Shown here: in pieces, positions 18,038 through 26,611 of the stretch
Position numbering within the stretch: position 1 is the stretch's first letter
Layout: each line of letters starts with the position of its first letter
Source of the DNA: Robinsoniella peoriensis
Lineage (GTDB): Bacteria > Bacillota > Clostridia > Lachnospirales > Lachnospiraceae
DNA: 64,000 nt
Assembly: GCF_000797495.1 (NCBI RefSeq)
Contig: NZ_JTGN01000009.1
Location: forward strand, 62,001-126,000
Reading direction: 5' to 3'
Made by a program: the position numbers and the translations under genes
The notes under the pieces: generated by a model
Seen by the model: only the letters and a program-made list of their open reading frames with translations
The model's database searches: none
Told to the model about the DNA's origin: nothing

Positions 18038-19168
18038 TTACCAAAACAGCACATCGCTTTCTGCTATTTTCATCAGTGCTTCTATAAAATAATAATCTCC
18101 ATAGATAATTGGAATATTTGTTCCTTCCCCATACCGTTCGGTTCCGCAGATTACAATTCCATCTTTATTCATATCCCAGCTGCAATAGTTTTTCTCGATA
18201 CTGCGGAGTATTTTTACTGCACATTTCTGGTACAGTCCTCTTTCTTCCTCCGGTACAGCTTTCCCGATCTCCCACAAACCGCACGCTGCTATCGCTCCTG
18301 CCGTGGTATCTTTGTAAACCGGTTTTTCAGGTGCACGGAAATCACAGGGCGGCACATAATCCCTTTCCAGAGACAGTGCAGCCAGAAAGTAGTGTGCCGT
18401 CTTTTTAGACGCATTCAGGTATTTTTCATCTCCCGTATGCAGATAGCTTAATAGGAATCCATAGATTGCCCATGCCTGTCCTCTGGTCCATGCAGAACCT
18501 TTCTGAAATCCCTGTCCACCCATTTCCTCTATGAAGTTCCCATCCTGAAGGTCAAATGAAACAATATGCCGCACACTTCCATCCTCACGGATAAAATGAT
18601 CCATCACCTTATCCGCATGACTTTTGGCTATATAGTAAAAACGAGGATCCTTCAGTTCCCTGCTTGCCCAATAAAGAATAGGTATATTCATCATACTGTC
18701 TATGATTGCCCACCCTCCATTCTCTTCTCCATTCCAGGCTCTGATGAAATTCCCCCGTATGTTGAATCTGGATGCCAGCACCGATGCCGCATGAAGTCCT
18801 CTCTTTCTGGACCTGCTGTTTTGCGTAATCCGATAATCTGCCACTGCAGAAGTCAGCCACATGAATCCCGCATCATGATGCAAACCTTCAAAATGATTAA
18901 GCGGAATATCCAGCATACTTTCATAATCTTCAGCCAGTGTCCTGTACTTTTCATTTTTGGACATCAGATAGAGTTTCCAGAGTATGCCGGGATAGAAACC
19001 ATTGGTCCACCATTCATAATCATGCTCATATTTTGATTCCCGGAATCTTCCCTGCTCTACTGTATAAGGGAAAAAATCTTTGGGATTTCTGTCCGTTATT
19101 ACGCTATATTTTTCCTGAATTCGCTGCAGCACCTCTGCAGCCCAGATCTGATCCTCCGTTTTGCTCAT
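18038..19168 (-). CDS. ugl: Unsaturated glucuronyl hydrolase, GH88
   Basis: 376 aa. It has the GH88 alpha/alpha-barrel throughout. Both key Asp residues known from Bacillus UGL can be matched: Asp99 in LHHDAGFMW and Asp157 in AIIDSMMN. GSAWTRGQAWAIYGF (about 224-238) is the typical substrate-pocket stretch. The enzyme hydrates and releases the unsaturated uronic acid left at oligosaccharide ends by polysaccharide lyases. There is no signal peptide, so it acts in the cytoplasm after import. AGGAGG sits 8 nt before the ATG. Two tandem paired-hairpin elements lie directly upstream. Confidence 0.93.
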   Translation of the reverse strand: MSKTEDQIWAAEVLQRIQEKYSVITDRNPKDFFPYTVEQGRFRESKYEHDYEWWTNGFYPGILWKLYLMSKNEKYRTLAEDYESMLDIPLNHFEGLHHDAGFMWLTSAVADYRITQNSRSRKRGLHAASVLASRFNIRGNFIRAWNGEENGGWAIIDSMMNIPILYWASRELKDPRFYYIAKSHADKVMDHFIREDGSVRHIVSFDLQDGNFIEEMGGQGFQKGSAWTRGQAWAIYGFLLSYLHTGDEKYLNASKKTAHYFLAALSLERDYVPPCDFRAPEKPVYKDTTAGAIAACGLWEIGKAVPEEERGLYQKCAVKILRSIEKNYCSWDMNKDGIVICGTERYGEGTNIPIIYGDYYFIEALMKIAESDVLFW

Positions 19169-19184
19169 ACTTATACCTCCTGCA

Positions 19185-19321
19185 TATCGCAGGTCTGCCT
19201 GCGATACTACCTTAATAAGTAGTTTGAAAGTGCTTTCCTTTCAAACTTGACACCATGAATAGCGCAAGCCTGCCTGTGCTATTCCCAAATCAGTAGTGTG
19301 AAAGCGATTTTCTTTCACACT
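19185..19321 (-). promoter_or_regulatory. Two tandem copies of a paired-hairpin leader element upstream of GH88
   Basis: Copy 1 has hairpin A1 (TATCGCAGG/CCTGCGATA, 19185-19206, 4-nt loop) and hairpin B1 (AGTTTGAAAG/CTTTCAAACT, 19221-19247). Copy 2 has A2 (AATAGCGCA/TGTGCTATT, 19258-19283) and B2 (AGTGTGAAAG/CTTTCACACT, 19295-19321). The copies align over about 65 nt. Where they differ the two stem arms change together, or wobble in one pair, so the RNA structure is conserved. In mRNA order it is B then A, then 16 nt with the ribosome site, then the GH88 start. A third copy lies at 58406-58497. Confidence 0.75.
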
Positions 19322-19332
19322 TTCCTCCATTG

Positions 19333-19371
19333 AAAAACTGTACCATCCTAAATGGCATAGAATGATACAGT
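19333..19371 (-). terminator. Terminator after the lipoprotein gene
   Basis: ACTGTA, CAT and CTA segments pair with TAG, ATG and TACAGT around a 6-nt loop (19337-19371), followed on the minus strand by TTTTTC. It lies 9 nt past the stop of the binding-protein gene and separates importer from enzyme genes, at least partly. Confidence 0.75.
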
Positions 19372-19379
19372 CCGGTTCT

Positions 19380-20906
19380 CTATTTACTTTTCCATGTATC
19401 AATCTGCTTTTGCAATTCTTCTACGATTACCGGCAAGCCCGCCTGTTCTAATTTTTCTTTCTTCTCTGTAATAAATGCATCGATGTCATTGGCGGTAAAC
19501 TGGCCGTTAAAATACTCTTTATTCACTGCAGACACCTGCGCTAATTCGGCTTGTACATTCGACGGGTTGAAAGTAAATCCACGTAGTACGGACACCTGGG
19601 CTTCTCTATTCAGTTTATCTGTTTCTTCCCATAATCCTTCTTCCTGACCCGGTAAGTACCATGCATTAAACTGGTTACCGATTTTCCATGCGTATGCGCT
19701 GTAATTATAGGTAGAATCCTCTGCCGGTTCCACACTGTTTTCTCCTGTTTTTGTATAATGGGTTCCTTCTAAGCCAAATAATAATTCATTAAAGATTTCC
19801 TTATCCGTGTATACCAGATTTAACAATTTCATTGCTGCTTCCGGATTCTTGGAATTGATATTTACAGCTGTCATCGTTTCAATTCCGGATGTTGACTGAA
19901 CATAAGAACCTTCAATAGGCACTGCGATATATTCAACTCCCTGTCTGGAGGAGAATTCTGCACCCTGTCCCGGTTTATAAGCACTCAGGGAGCACACATA
20001 GCGGTTTGCTTTTACGTCTGCAGAATTATCTGTCACGGTTGCAATATCCTGTCTTATATATCCTTTTTTGTACCACTCATTATCCAGTTTCATCTGTTCT
20101 TCAATAACATCGGTAGCCGGGATTAAGGTTGCCTCCGGGTCATCCTTTCTAATATATGCACTAGAATTATTAGCTACCGTTGCCAATCCTTCATATTCTT
20201 TTTCAATTGCAGGATCTACCCTTTTATCGATTGCAAATAAAGCAGGCTCATTTTTGACGATTTCATCCATAAAAGGTTCCAGTTCCCGGATATCTTTTAA
20301 TGATGTTTTATCAAATCCGTACTTGTCAGCATATTCCTTCTGAATTACAACGCCCAGCTGTCTTGCAATCACCTGCTGGTTTGGAACCGCATAGAGTTTT
20401 CCGTCTACTTTTGCAACATCCAGCAGCCATTCCGGCATAGAATCTTTGATCCCCTGACCATACTGCTCAAACAATTCATCGATAGGCATAAATGCGTCTC
20501 TGGAAATATTCTCATCAAAGCTGTTTAGCCAGTTTGAAGTAAATACAAGATCAAAGTCTTCTCCGGCTGTACTGGCAAGCTTCATTTTATCGTTAAATTC
20601 ACCCTGTGGAATTACATCCATTTCCAATTGGATATTAATTTTCTCTTTCAGCTTCTTGTTCAGATCTTCCATAACCATATCATGATCCTGTGCCTTGTCA
20701 CCGAATACGCACCATTTTACGGTAACTGTTTCATCTGTACTGCTGTCTTTTGCAGTTGTCCCAGCTTCTGATTCCTCTTTTGTACCGCTCTCACTGGATT
20801 CTGTCTTCACTGCCTCTGTTGTTTCCTTGCTGCCTGTGGAACATCCTGCAAGCATACTCGCGGTCAATACACCCGCCATACCTAAAGCCGCTAATCTTCT
20901 TTTCAT
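19380..20906 (-). CDS. Extracellular solute-binding lipoprotein (LplA-like, CUT1)
   Basis: 508 aa. Lipobox SMLAGC with Cys22, then a Ser/Thr/Glu-rich linker and a large solute-binding domain of the LplA type (LKEKINIQLEMDVIPQGEFNDKM split across strands; DLVFTSNWLNSFDENISRDA region; YAVPNQQVIARQ). The C-terminal half carries the DUF3502-like end common in LplA. It binds an oligosaccharide outside the cell for the two permeases encoded upstream. AAGGAGG precedes the ATG. No ATPase gene is present in this operon. Confidence 0.92.
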   Translation of the reverse strand: MKRRLAALGMAGVLTASMLAGCSTGSKETTEAVKTESSESGTKEESEAGTTAKDSSTDETVTVKWCVFGDKAQDHDMVMEDLNKKLKEKINIQLEMDVIPQGEFNDKMKLASTAGEDFDLVFTSNWLNSFDENISRDAFMPIDELFEQYGQGIKDSMPEWLLDVAKVDGKLYAVPNQQVIARQLGVVIQKEYADKYGFDKTSLKDIRELEPFMDEIVKNEPALFAIDKRVDPAIEKEYEGLATVANNSSAYIRKDDPEATLIPATDVIEEQMKLDNEWYKKGYIRQDIATVTDNSADVKANRYVCSLSAYKPGQGAEFSSRQGVEYIAVPIEGSYVQSTSGIETMTAVNINSKNPEAAMKLLNLVYTDKEIFNELLFGLEGTHYTKTGENSVEPAEDSTYNYSAYAWKIGNQFNAWYLPGQEEGLWEETDKLNREAQVSVLRGFTFNPSNVQAELAQVSAVNKEYFNGQFTANDIDAFITEKKEKLEQAGLPVIVEELQKQIDTWKSK

Positions 20907-20960
20907 TAATAAAATCCTCCTTCAATTGTTTTATATAATAAATGTTTGCACAATTATTTC

Positions 20961-21089
20961 TTATATGAGCTTGCTTATATGAGATTGCTTATATGAGCTT
21001 GCTTTTCTGATTCTTGCTTATATAATTCTTTCTTTTCGATTCTTGCTTATATAATTCTTGCTTATCGATTCTTTCTTTTCGATTCTTGC
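20961..21089. repeat. Degenerate 14-15-bp tandem repeat array (nine units)
   Basis: Nine head-to-tail units each end in TTGC or TTTC. Three begin TTATATGAG, two TTATATAATTC, and the rest TTTTC(T)GATTC or TTATCGATTC. The array fills the gap between the permease stop and the lipoprotein gene. On the coding strand it is purine-rich and unlikely to fold strongly. Function unknown; it may have arisen by slippage. Confidence 0.8.
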
Positions 21090-21108
21090 TTTTTTGTTTC
21101 TGGCTTCA

Positions 21109-22002
21109 TCATCCTTTAACAGCTCCCACCGTCATACCTCTTGTAAAGTATTTCTGGAAAAACGGAAAAATCAATAGCATGGGGCCTATGGCAACAACCA
21201 GCATCGCCATTCTCAGATTTTCTCCAGGCAGGTCCTGAAGATTTACCATTGCAGGCGCATTCTGCATTGCATCCAGCAGCGCCCTCAGATTCATCATCAT
21301 CCTTTGCAGCAGATATTGAAGCGGCACCAGTTTGTCATCTCTGATATAAAGCATTGCATTATACCATTCATTCCATTTCGCCAGTGCACTTAAAAATGCT
21401 ACCGTAGCGATTACCGGTTTGGATAATGGGAGTGCCAGTTTAAAGAAAATATGATATTCACTTGCCCCGTCTATTTTTGCTGCCTCAAACAGTGCTTCCG
21501 GAAGCTGTTTGAAAAAGGTCCGCAGCATAATTATGTGGAAAACATTGATCAGGCTTGGCAATACCAGTGCCATTAAAGTGTTTGTCAAATGCAGATACTG
21601 GGTATTAATAATATAGCTTGGTACCAGTCCCCCACTGAAAAGTGTAGGGAAGAAGATGAAAAATGTCAGTCCTCTCTTAAACCGGAAGTTACTCCTCGCC
21701 AGGCAATACGCTGTCATTGACATGAACATGACTCCCAAAAAAGTACCTGCTATTGTGATAATAATTGTAACCATATAAGAATTAATAATCAGTTCCGGGT
21801 TCTTAAACAAGTATTGATAAGCTGTAAAGTCAATTTTCCTTGGCAGCACTGAGAACCCGTTTACCGCCAGATCTGTTTCCCCGGAAAGGGAAGCAGAAAT
21901 GATAATCATAAATGGCAGGATACATAAGATTCCAAAAACGATAAAGAAGATATGTACCAGTATACTTGTTTTTTCTTTTTTCTGATCCTTTATCTGACCC
22001 AT
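21109..22002 (-). CDS. Sugar ABC transporter permease (LplC/YtcP-like, CUT1)
   Basis: 297 aa, six predicted membrane segments (first at about 15-37, ILVHIFFIVFGILCILPF). The cytoplasmic EAA loop that contacts the ATPase is present (EAAKIDGASEYHIFFKLALP). It ends with TRGMTVGAVKG, the usual end of this subfamily. It pairs with the next permease to form the channel. The genes are 17 nt apart. Confidence 0.92.
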   Translation of the reverse strand: MGQIKDQKKEKTSILVHIFFIVFGILCILPFMIIISASLSGETDLAVNGFSVLPRKIDFTAYQYLFKNPELIINSYMVTIIITIAGTFLGVMFMSMTAYCLARSNFRFKRGLTFFIFFPTLFSGGLVPSYIINTQYLHLTNTLMALVLPSLINVFHIIMLRTFFKQLPEALFEAAKIDGASEYHIFFKLALPLSKPVIATVAFLSALAKWNEWYNAMLYIRDDKLVPLQYLLQRMMMNLRALLDAMQNAPAMVNLQDLPGENLRMAMLVVAIGPMLLIFPFFQKYFTRGMTVGAVKG

Positions 22003-22019
22003 TTTTTACTCCTCCTTTC

Positions 22020-22958
22020 TTAGAACAATGCATTATCCGGCGACAGTTTTTTCACTATAAAGTTGGTCGTCATCAGTGTCACAAAACATATGACAGACTG
22101 GAACAGTCCCACTGCACTGGACATTCCGATATTCCCCTGCTGCATTAATGCCCGGAACACATAAGTGTCAATAACATCTGTTGTAGGGTAAAGTGCTCCC
22201 ACATCCCGTGTAACATTATAGAACAAACCGAAATCCGCACGGAATATTTTTCCTACATCCAGTATTCCCATGATAATAATAATCGGCACAATCTGAGGCA
22301 GCGATACGTACCAGGTCTTTTGCAGTTTTCCTGCACCATCTATTTCCGCCGCTTCATACAATTCATTATCCACACCCATTAAAGCAGCATAATAAATAAT
22401 ACTTCCAAGCCCCACACCCTGCCAGGTCTTTGTTATCAGTAAAATAAACGGCCAATACTTCGGTTCTGAATACCAGGATATCCCTTCTTTTCCAAAGAAC
22501 GCTAATATCTGATTCATTAAACCTCTGGTTGGGTCCAGCAAAGCATATACGATATATCCAACTGCAACCCAGGATATGAAACTAGGAATAATCGATGCTG
22601 TCTGATATATTTTTACATGTCTGGCTTTCTTAACTTCGAACATTATCAGTGCAAATATAACACCGCAGATAATACCGATTACAATAAACATCAGGTTTAA
22701 TCCGATTGTGTTTCTGGTTACCCTCCACGCATCCTGGGACTTTAAAAAGAATTCAAAATTCTTGAATCCCACCCATGGACTGCCAAATATCCCTTTTGGC
22801 ACTTTGTAATCCTTAAAAGCAAGAACAACCCCGGACATTGGCCAATAGGAAAAAATGGACAGTAATATAATGGTAGGCAAAGCCAGCGTTAACAACTGCA
22901 GATTATCTTTGAAATGTCCCTTCTTCTTCCCTTTCACTTTTCTTCTCTCTTTTATCAA
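22020..22958 (-). CDS. Sugar ABC transporter permease (LplB/YteP-like, CUT1)
   Basis: 312 aa from a TTG start; AAAGGA lies 10 nt upstream and no nearby ATG is in frame. The basic N-terminus (KERRKVKGKKKGHFKDN) precedes six membrane segments. The EAA loop reads EAAEIDGAGKLQKTWYVSLP. The C-terminus NFIVKKLSPDNALF is typical of LplB. It is the first gene of the importer operon and follows the YesM-type kinase by 135 bp, where no clear terminator is seen. Confidence 0.92.
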   Translation of the reverse strand: MIKERRKVKGKKKGHFKDNLQLLTLALPTIILLSIFSYWPMSGVVLAFKDYKVPKGIFGSPWVGFKNFEFFLKSQDAWRVTRNTIGLNLMFIVIGIICGVIFALIMFEVKKARHVKIYQTASIIPSFISWVAVGYIVYALLDPTRGLMNQILAFFGKEGISWYSEPKYWPFILLITKTWQGVGLGSIIYYAALMGVDNELYEAAEIDGAGKLQKTWYVSLPQIVPIIIIMGILDVGKIFRADFGLFYNVTRDVGALYPTTDVIDTYVFRALMQQGNIGMSSAVGLFQSVICFVTLMTTNFIVKKLSPDNALF

Positions 22959-23093
22959 TTGATTCCCATCCTTTCTCTTTGTTTCTGTTGTGTTTACTCC
23001 ATAAGTATACTGAATATTCCTGGAAGTTAAAATGACACAAAACGGAAAAAAGGGGGTACAAATTTGACCTGTGCACCACTTCTGACAACACTT

Positions 23094-24854
23094 TTAACTA
23101 TTGATTAAGGGGAATCTAAGCTTTACTGTGGTTCCAACTCCCTCCCTGCTGTCAATGACAATGCCATATTCCTCACCAAAATAAAGCTTCAGCCGCTGGT
23201 TGACGTTTGTAATGCCAATATGCCCGCTTTCCCTGATCATCCCACTTCGCATATTCTGGTTGAGTTCTGCAACTTCCTCTTCCTTCATTCCAAGGCCGTT
23301 GTCTTTCACACACAGCTGCGCCACTCCTTCTGTGATCTCTCCGGAAACACTGATAATTCCTTTATTACTCAAATGCTTGATTCCGTGATAGATGGCATTT
23401 TCAATAATGGGCTGTAAAATAATGCGTATTGTCTTACAGGTGTACAGCAACTCCGGTATTTCCCAGACCACCTCAAATTTATCCTCATAGCGCTTTTTCT
23501 GTATCTCAAGGTAGCACTTACAATGATCTATTTCCATTTTCAAGGGGATGATGATATCCGTATTTTGTAATGACATCCGCAGCATTTTCGATAGCGCTGA
23601 CGTCATTTCAGAAATCTCATTTTTCCCTCCCAAAAGGCCAATTGCCATCCAATTAATCGTATCCAGTGTATTGTTAATAAAGTGGGGGTTAATCTGGGAC
23701 TGGAGTGCCACAGACTGTGCTTTTTTCAACAGTCTGACCCGTTCTAAAAGCTCCTCCTCCACATCCTTTTTCTTACGAACGGTCTTCTGAATGGAATCCA
23801 TAATATACATCAATTCATCTTTGCCTTTGAGCATATCATCCTCCCCTGTCAATATATTGCTGTACTCCTTAATTGAAGAAAATATTGTTTCTATGGGACT
23901 GAAAATACGTATGGAAATTAAAGTTGCAAGACAGAACGTAATCAGAACCATAACCAGCAGAAATGTCAGCATAAAATTGCGGATTGTACTTAATTTATCC
24001 TGATAAGTCTGAAGATCAAAGTACGATATCACCTCCAGTCCAGACTCTCCCAAAGACTTTGAAGAAATACAGAATTGCCGGTTAATAACGGCACTGTCCT
24101 TCTTACTTTCCCGAAATCCTTTCATGTTTTCTATTGGCTTGCCTGTCTGCTGCACATCGTTGGACAACAATATATTTGTACCGTCACTGACACAGATCTG
24201 AGCCTCATCTGACAGATTTAGTTCCTTTATTAATTCATCCAGCCGGAGATTCATAACAATTGTTCCGGTACAAAGTGACCCGTAACAGATATCCTGAAAG
24301 ATAGACAGCTGCATCTGGGGATATCCCCGTTCATTGCTGGTAGTCAGCATAACCCACTGCCTGTCCTTTTTTGCCTGCCCCGTATACTGCAGCAGGCATT
24401 CCCTATCCACAAAAGTTTCAAAATCACTGATCCCCTCCATGGTAATCACCTTACCACTTTTAAAAGAATGTATATAAATGCTGTCTATATAATCTTTGGA
24501 AACTACCGGCAGCCTGATCAGTTCCGAGATACTCTTAACCTTATAATTCAGCTGTCTGATTTCTTCCGTATCATACATGTAAAGCTCTACATTTGAATTA
24601 AATCCAATGTAAATCAACTGGGTTCTGGCTTCTTTTACCACTCTTTCCAAACCGGAAACAGCCTGATTCAAGATGGTTTCGTTATAAGACTGAATTTCAT
24701 TTTTCTGCATATTATTATAGGAATAATAGGCCAGAACAACCGTGCCTGAAATCGGAACTATGATTAACATTAAAAGCAGTATCAGATTCTTAATAAACAG
24801 GCTGTTAAACTTATAATCCTTTACATATTTTTTTACCACTCTGCTAAATTTCAT
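23094..24854 (-). CDS. yesM: YesM-type sensor histidine kinase
   Basis: 586 aa. One membrane segment near residues 22-46 and a second near 290-312 bracket an extracellular sensor domain. A HAMP linker follows. The His_kinase motif SQINPHFINNTLDTINWMA contains the phosphorylated His, and the ATPase domain has DNGLGM. Such kinases report sugar availability to a YesN-type regulator. The start overlaps the response-regulator gene by 11 nt. The adjacent importer and uronyl hydrolase operon is the likely target. Confidence 0.93.
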   Translation of the reverse strand: MKFSRVVKKYVKDYKFNSLFIKNLILLLMLIIVPISGTVVLAYYSYNNMQKNEIQSYNETILNQAVSGLERVVKEARTQLIYIGFNSNVELYMYDTEEIRQLNYKVKSISELIRLPVVSKDYIDSIYIHSFKSGKVITMEGISDFETFVDRECLLQYTGQAKKDRQWVMLTTSNERGYPQMQLSIFQDICYGSLCTGTIVMNLRLDELIKELNLSDEAQICVSDGTNILLSNDVQQTGKPIENMKGFRESKKDSAVINRQFCISSKSLGESGLEVISYFDLQTYQDKLSTIRNFMLTFLLVMVLITFCLATLISIRIFSPIETIFSSIKEYSNILTGEDDMLKGKDELMYIMDSIQKTVRKKKDVEEELLERVRLLKKAQSVALQSQINPHFINNTLDTINWMAIGLLGGKNEISEMTSALSKMLRMSLQNTDIIIPLKMEIDHCKCYLEIQKKRYEDKFEVVWEIPELLYTCKTIRIILQPIIENAIYHGIKHLSNKGIISVSGEITEGVAQLCVKDNGLGMKEEEVAELNQNMRSGMIRESGHIGITNVNQRLKLYFGEEYGIVIDSREGVGTTVKLRFPLINS

Positions 24855-26430
24855 CTGCTCCTCCGCCTATATTTAATACTTTCCCCCGGTATTCACTTGG
24901 ATTCATTCCCGTCTGCATCCGAAAAAGCCTTGAAAAATACCTGGGTGTTTTATATCCCAGAGCTTCACTTACCTGATAGGTTTTATATTGGGGATTCTTT
25001 AATAATTCGATTGCTTTTTCCATCTTCATTCTAGTTACAAACTGTGTGAAATTTTCCCCGGTCTGCTTCTTAAACAGCCTGCTCAAATAAGACGAACAGA
25101 TAAAAAGCTGATTAGCAGTCTCTTCCTGTGAAATATCTTTGTGGATATTATCAATAATATAACGCTTTGCTTTACTGATTAAAGCCGTTGTATCATAGTA
25201 CTCTTTCTTTTCCTCTGCCAGTTTGATCCGGTCAAAGATACGGTCACAATAAGCTTTTAACTCTTCCACACCACTAAAAGACAACACCTGGGAATAATTA
25301 AAGTATGTACGCAGGGAATCGGATAATTTTACGTTTACTTCCTTTATTACCGTGTTCATTGTGGATAAAATCTCTATTACAAAATTATTGCGGAAGATAG
25401 AAGGCGCTGTATTTAATTCCTCCAGTATACTGTGAAAGATCTTCTGGGCGGTGACCATATTTCCCAAACTAATATTGGACATAATCAGTTTCTTCTGCTC
25501 CTGAAGGTGCTGTTTTAAGCTCTCTTGGGAATACCCCTGGCTAAAAAGCCCCTCCTGGATTCCATTGATATCAAATATATTATGATAAATCTGTTTTATT
25601 TCATATACAGCCTGAAAATGAAAGCTGCTCATTAGTTCCTGTACCAGCAGATCCAGCTCTCTCTTGCAGATTTCAAGTGCATCTGTTTCATCACTCTGCT
25701 TTATCAGAACACCGAATATTTCCAATATTTCCCCTGATTTAAATACCAGATGGAAAGACATTTCTTTATGATAAATCTGTAGAAAATGATGGATATTTAT
25801 TTCAAACTGGTCATAATTGTACTGCCAGACATGCTTCATAAATTCCGGATAATTTTCTATCCGGATATCAGCAAGCAGGCAGTGGCACAGGTTGATATCC
25901 ATCTGTGGATATAAGACAGCCATCCTGCTTCTGATATACTCCTCGCTTCCAGCCACACCTAATATCAGATCTGAGAAAAAGCGTTCTTCCAGCAGCGGAA
26001 TTGCCTCCTCCATCCGGTATTTTTCTTCCTGCGCTTTCCTTTCCTGTTGTTGTTTCTGATCCAGTTCCAACTTCAGCTTGCTGAATGTTTCTATTAAATT
26101 GTCAACATCAATGGGCTTTAGCAGATAATCTTCTGCTCCGTATTTAATTCCCTGCAATGCCAGTTCAAATTCCTGGTAGCCACTGATCAGAACTACTTTA
26201 CATGGCATTTTGTGGTCAAATACATACTTTGCCACTTCAATGCCCGAAATATGGCTCATTTTAATATCTGTCAGAATAACATCCGGTATTGCATAATCCA
26301 GATATTCAATGATTTCCTGCCCATCCGTAAAGATATCTGCAATCTCAAACCCCAGATCATTCCAGTCGACTACATTTTTTAAACCTTCCCTGATTATTTT
26401 TTCATCATCTGCAATCAATAACTGATACAT
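24844..26430 (-). CDS. yesN: YesN-type response regulator with AraC DNA-binding domain
   Basis: 528 aa. The receiver domain covers residues 1-120, with acidic pocket ADDE (7-10), phospho-acceptor Asp55 (ILTDIKM) and Lys in LLKPID. A long central helical region follows. The last 100 residues are an AraC pair of helix-turn-helices (ISQEETANQLFICSSYLSRLF, then VSEALGYKTPRYFSRLF and MNPSEYR). It should activate the downstream importer. A CTGTCT-N6-AGACAG palindrome lies in its leader at 26453-26470. AAGGAGG is 6 nt before the ATG. Confidence 0.93.
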   Translation of the reverse strand: MYQLLIADDEKIIREGLKNVVDWNDLGFEIADIFTDGQEIIEYLDYAIPDVILTDIKMSHISGIEVAKYVFDHKMPCKVVLISGYQEFELALQGIKYGAEDYLLKPIDVDNLIETFSKLKLELDQKQQQERKAQEEKYRMEEAIPLLEERFFSDLILGVAGSEEYIRSRMAVLYPQMDINLCHCLLADIRIENYPEFMKHVWQYNYDQFEINIHHFLQIYHKEMSFHLVFKSGEILEIFGVLIKQSDETDALEICKRELDLLVQELMSSFHFQAVYEIKQIYHNIFDINGIQEGLFSQGYSQESLKQHLQEQKKLIMSNISLGNMVTAQKIFHSILEELNTAPSIFRNNFVIEILSTMNTVIKEVNVKLSDSLRTYFNYSQVLSFSGVEELKAYCDRIFDRIKLAEEKKEYYDTTALISKAKRYIIDNIHKDISQEETANQLFICSSYLSRLFKKQTGENFTQFVTRMKMEKAIELLKNPQYKTYQVSEALGYKTPRYFSRLFRMQTGMNPSEYRGKVLNIGGGADEI

Positions 26431-26452
26431 TTTTTCCTCCTTCTCATTTACA

Positions 26453-26470
26453 CTGTCTGCTATTAGACAG
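26453..26470. promoter_or_regulatory. Palindrome upstream of the response-regulator gene
   Basis: CTGTCT (26453-26458) and AGACAG (26465-26470) form an inverted repeat 23 nt upstream of the YesN-type gene. It could be a protein site or a leader hairpin. A TTGACA lies about 23 nt upstream of it on the minus strand without a well-spaced -10. Confidence 0.35.
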
Positions 26471-26529
26471 TTTTTCTCCCTTTATCCCTGTCAATACCTC
26501 GTTGAAATTCATTTCTATTCATCCATATA

Positions 26530-26589
26530 AATAATTGACCACCCGGTCTATTTCTGTTATACTACAAATAGACCGGTCGGTCAATTATT
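26530..26589 (+). promoter_or_regulatory. TetR operator wrapped around a sigma-A promoter
   Basis: Two 24-bp arms (26530-26553 and 26566-26589) are inverted repeats with two mismatches. Each arm carries its own TetR-type box (GACCACCCGGTC and GACCGGTCGGTC). The promoter TTGACC (26535-26540), 17-nt spacer, TATACT (26558-26563) lies inside. Binding would block polymerase, so the regulator very probably represses its own operon. Confidence 0.85.
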
Positions 26590-26611
26590 ATTTATCAGGA
26601 GGAACCATTCA

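Noticed and set aside
19221-19321. CcpA (cre) sites in hairpin B (TGAAAGTGCTTTCC, TGAAAGCGATTTTC)
   Set aside because: Both miss the conserved 3' CA of the cre consensus and the third copy has no such match; symmetric RNA stems explain the sequence better.
19168-19330. Small peptide gene (29 codons) across the tandem hairpin element
   Set aside because: The frame is not kept between copies: the loop lengths of hairpin B differ by a number not divisible by three, whereas stem pairing is kept.
20961-21089. CRISPR array
   Set aside because: Units are 14-15 bp and adjoin each other without spacers; no cas genes.
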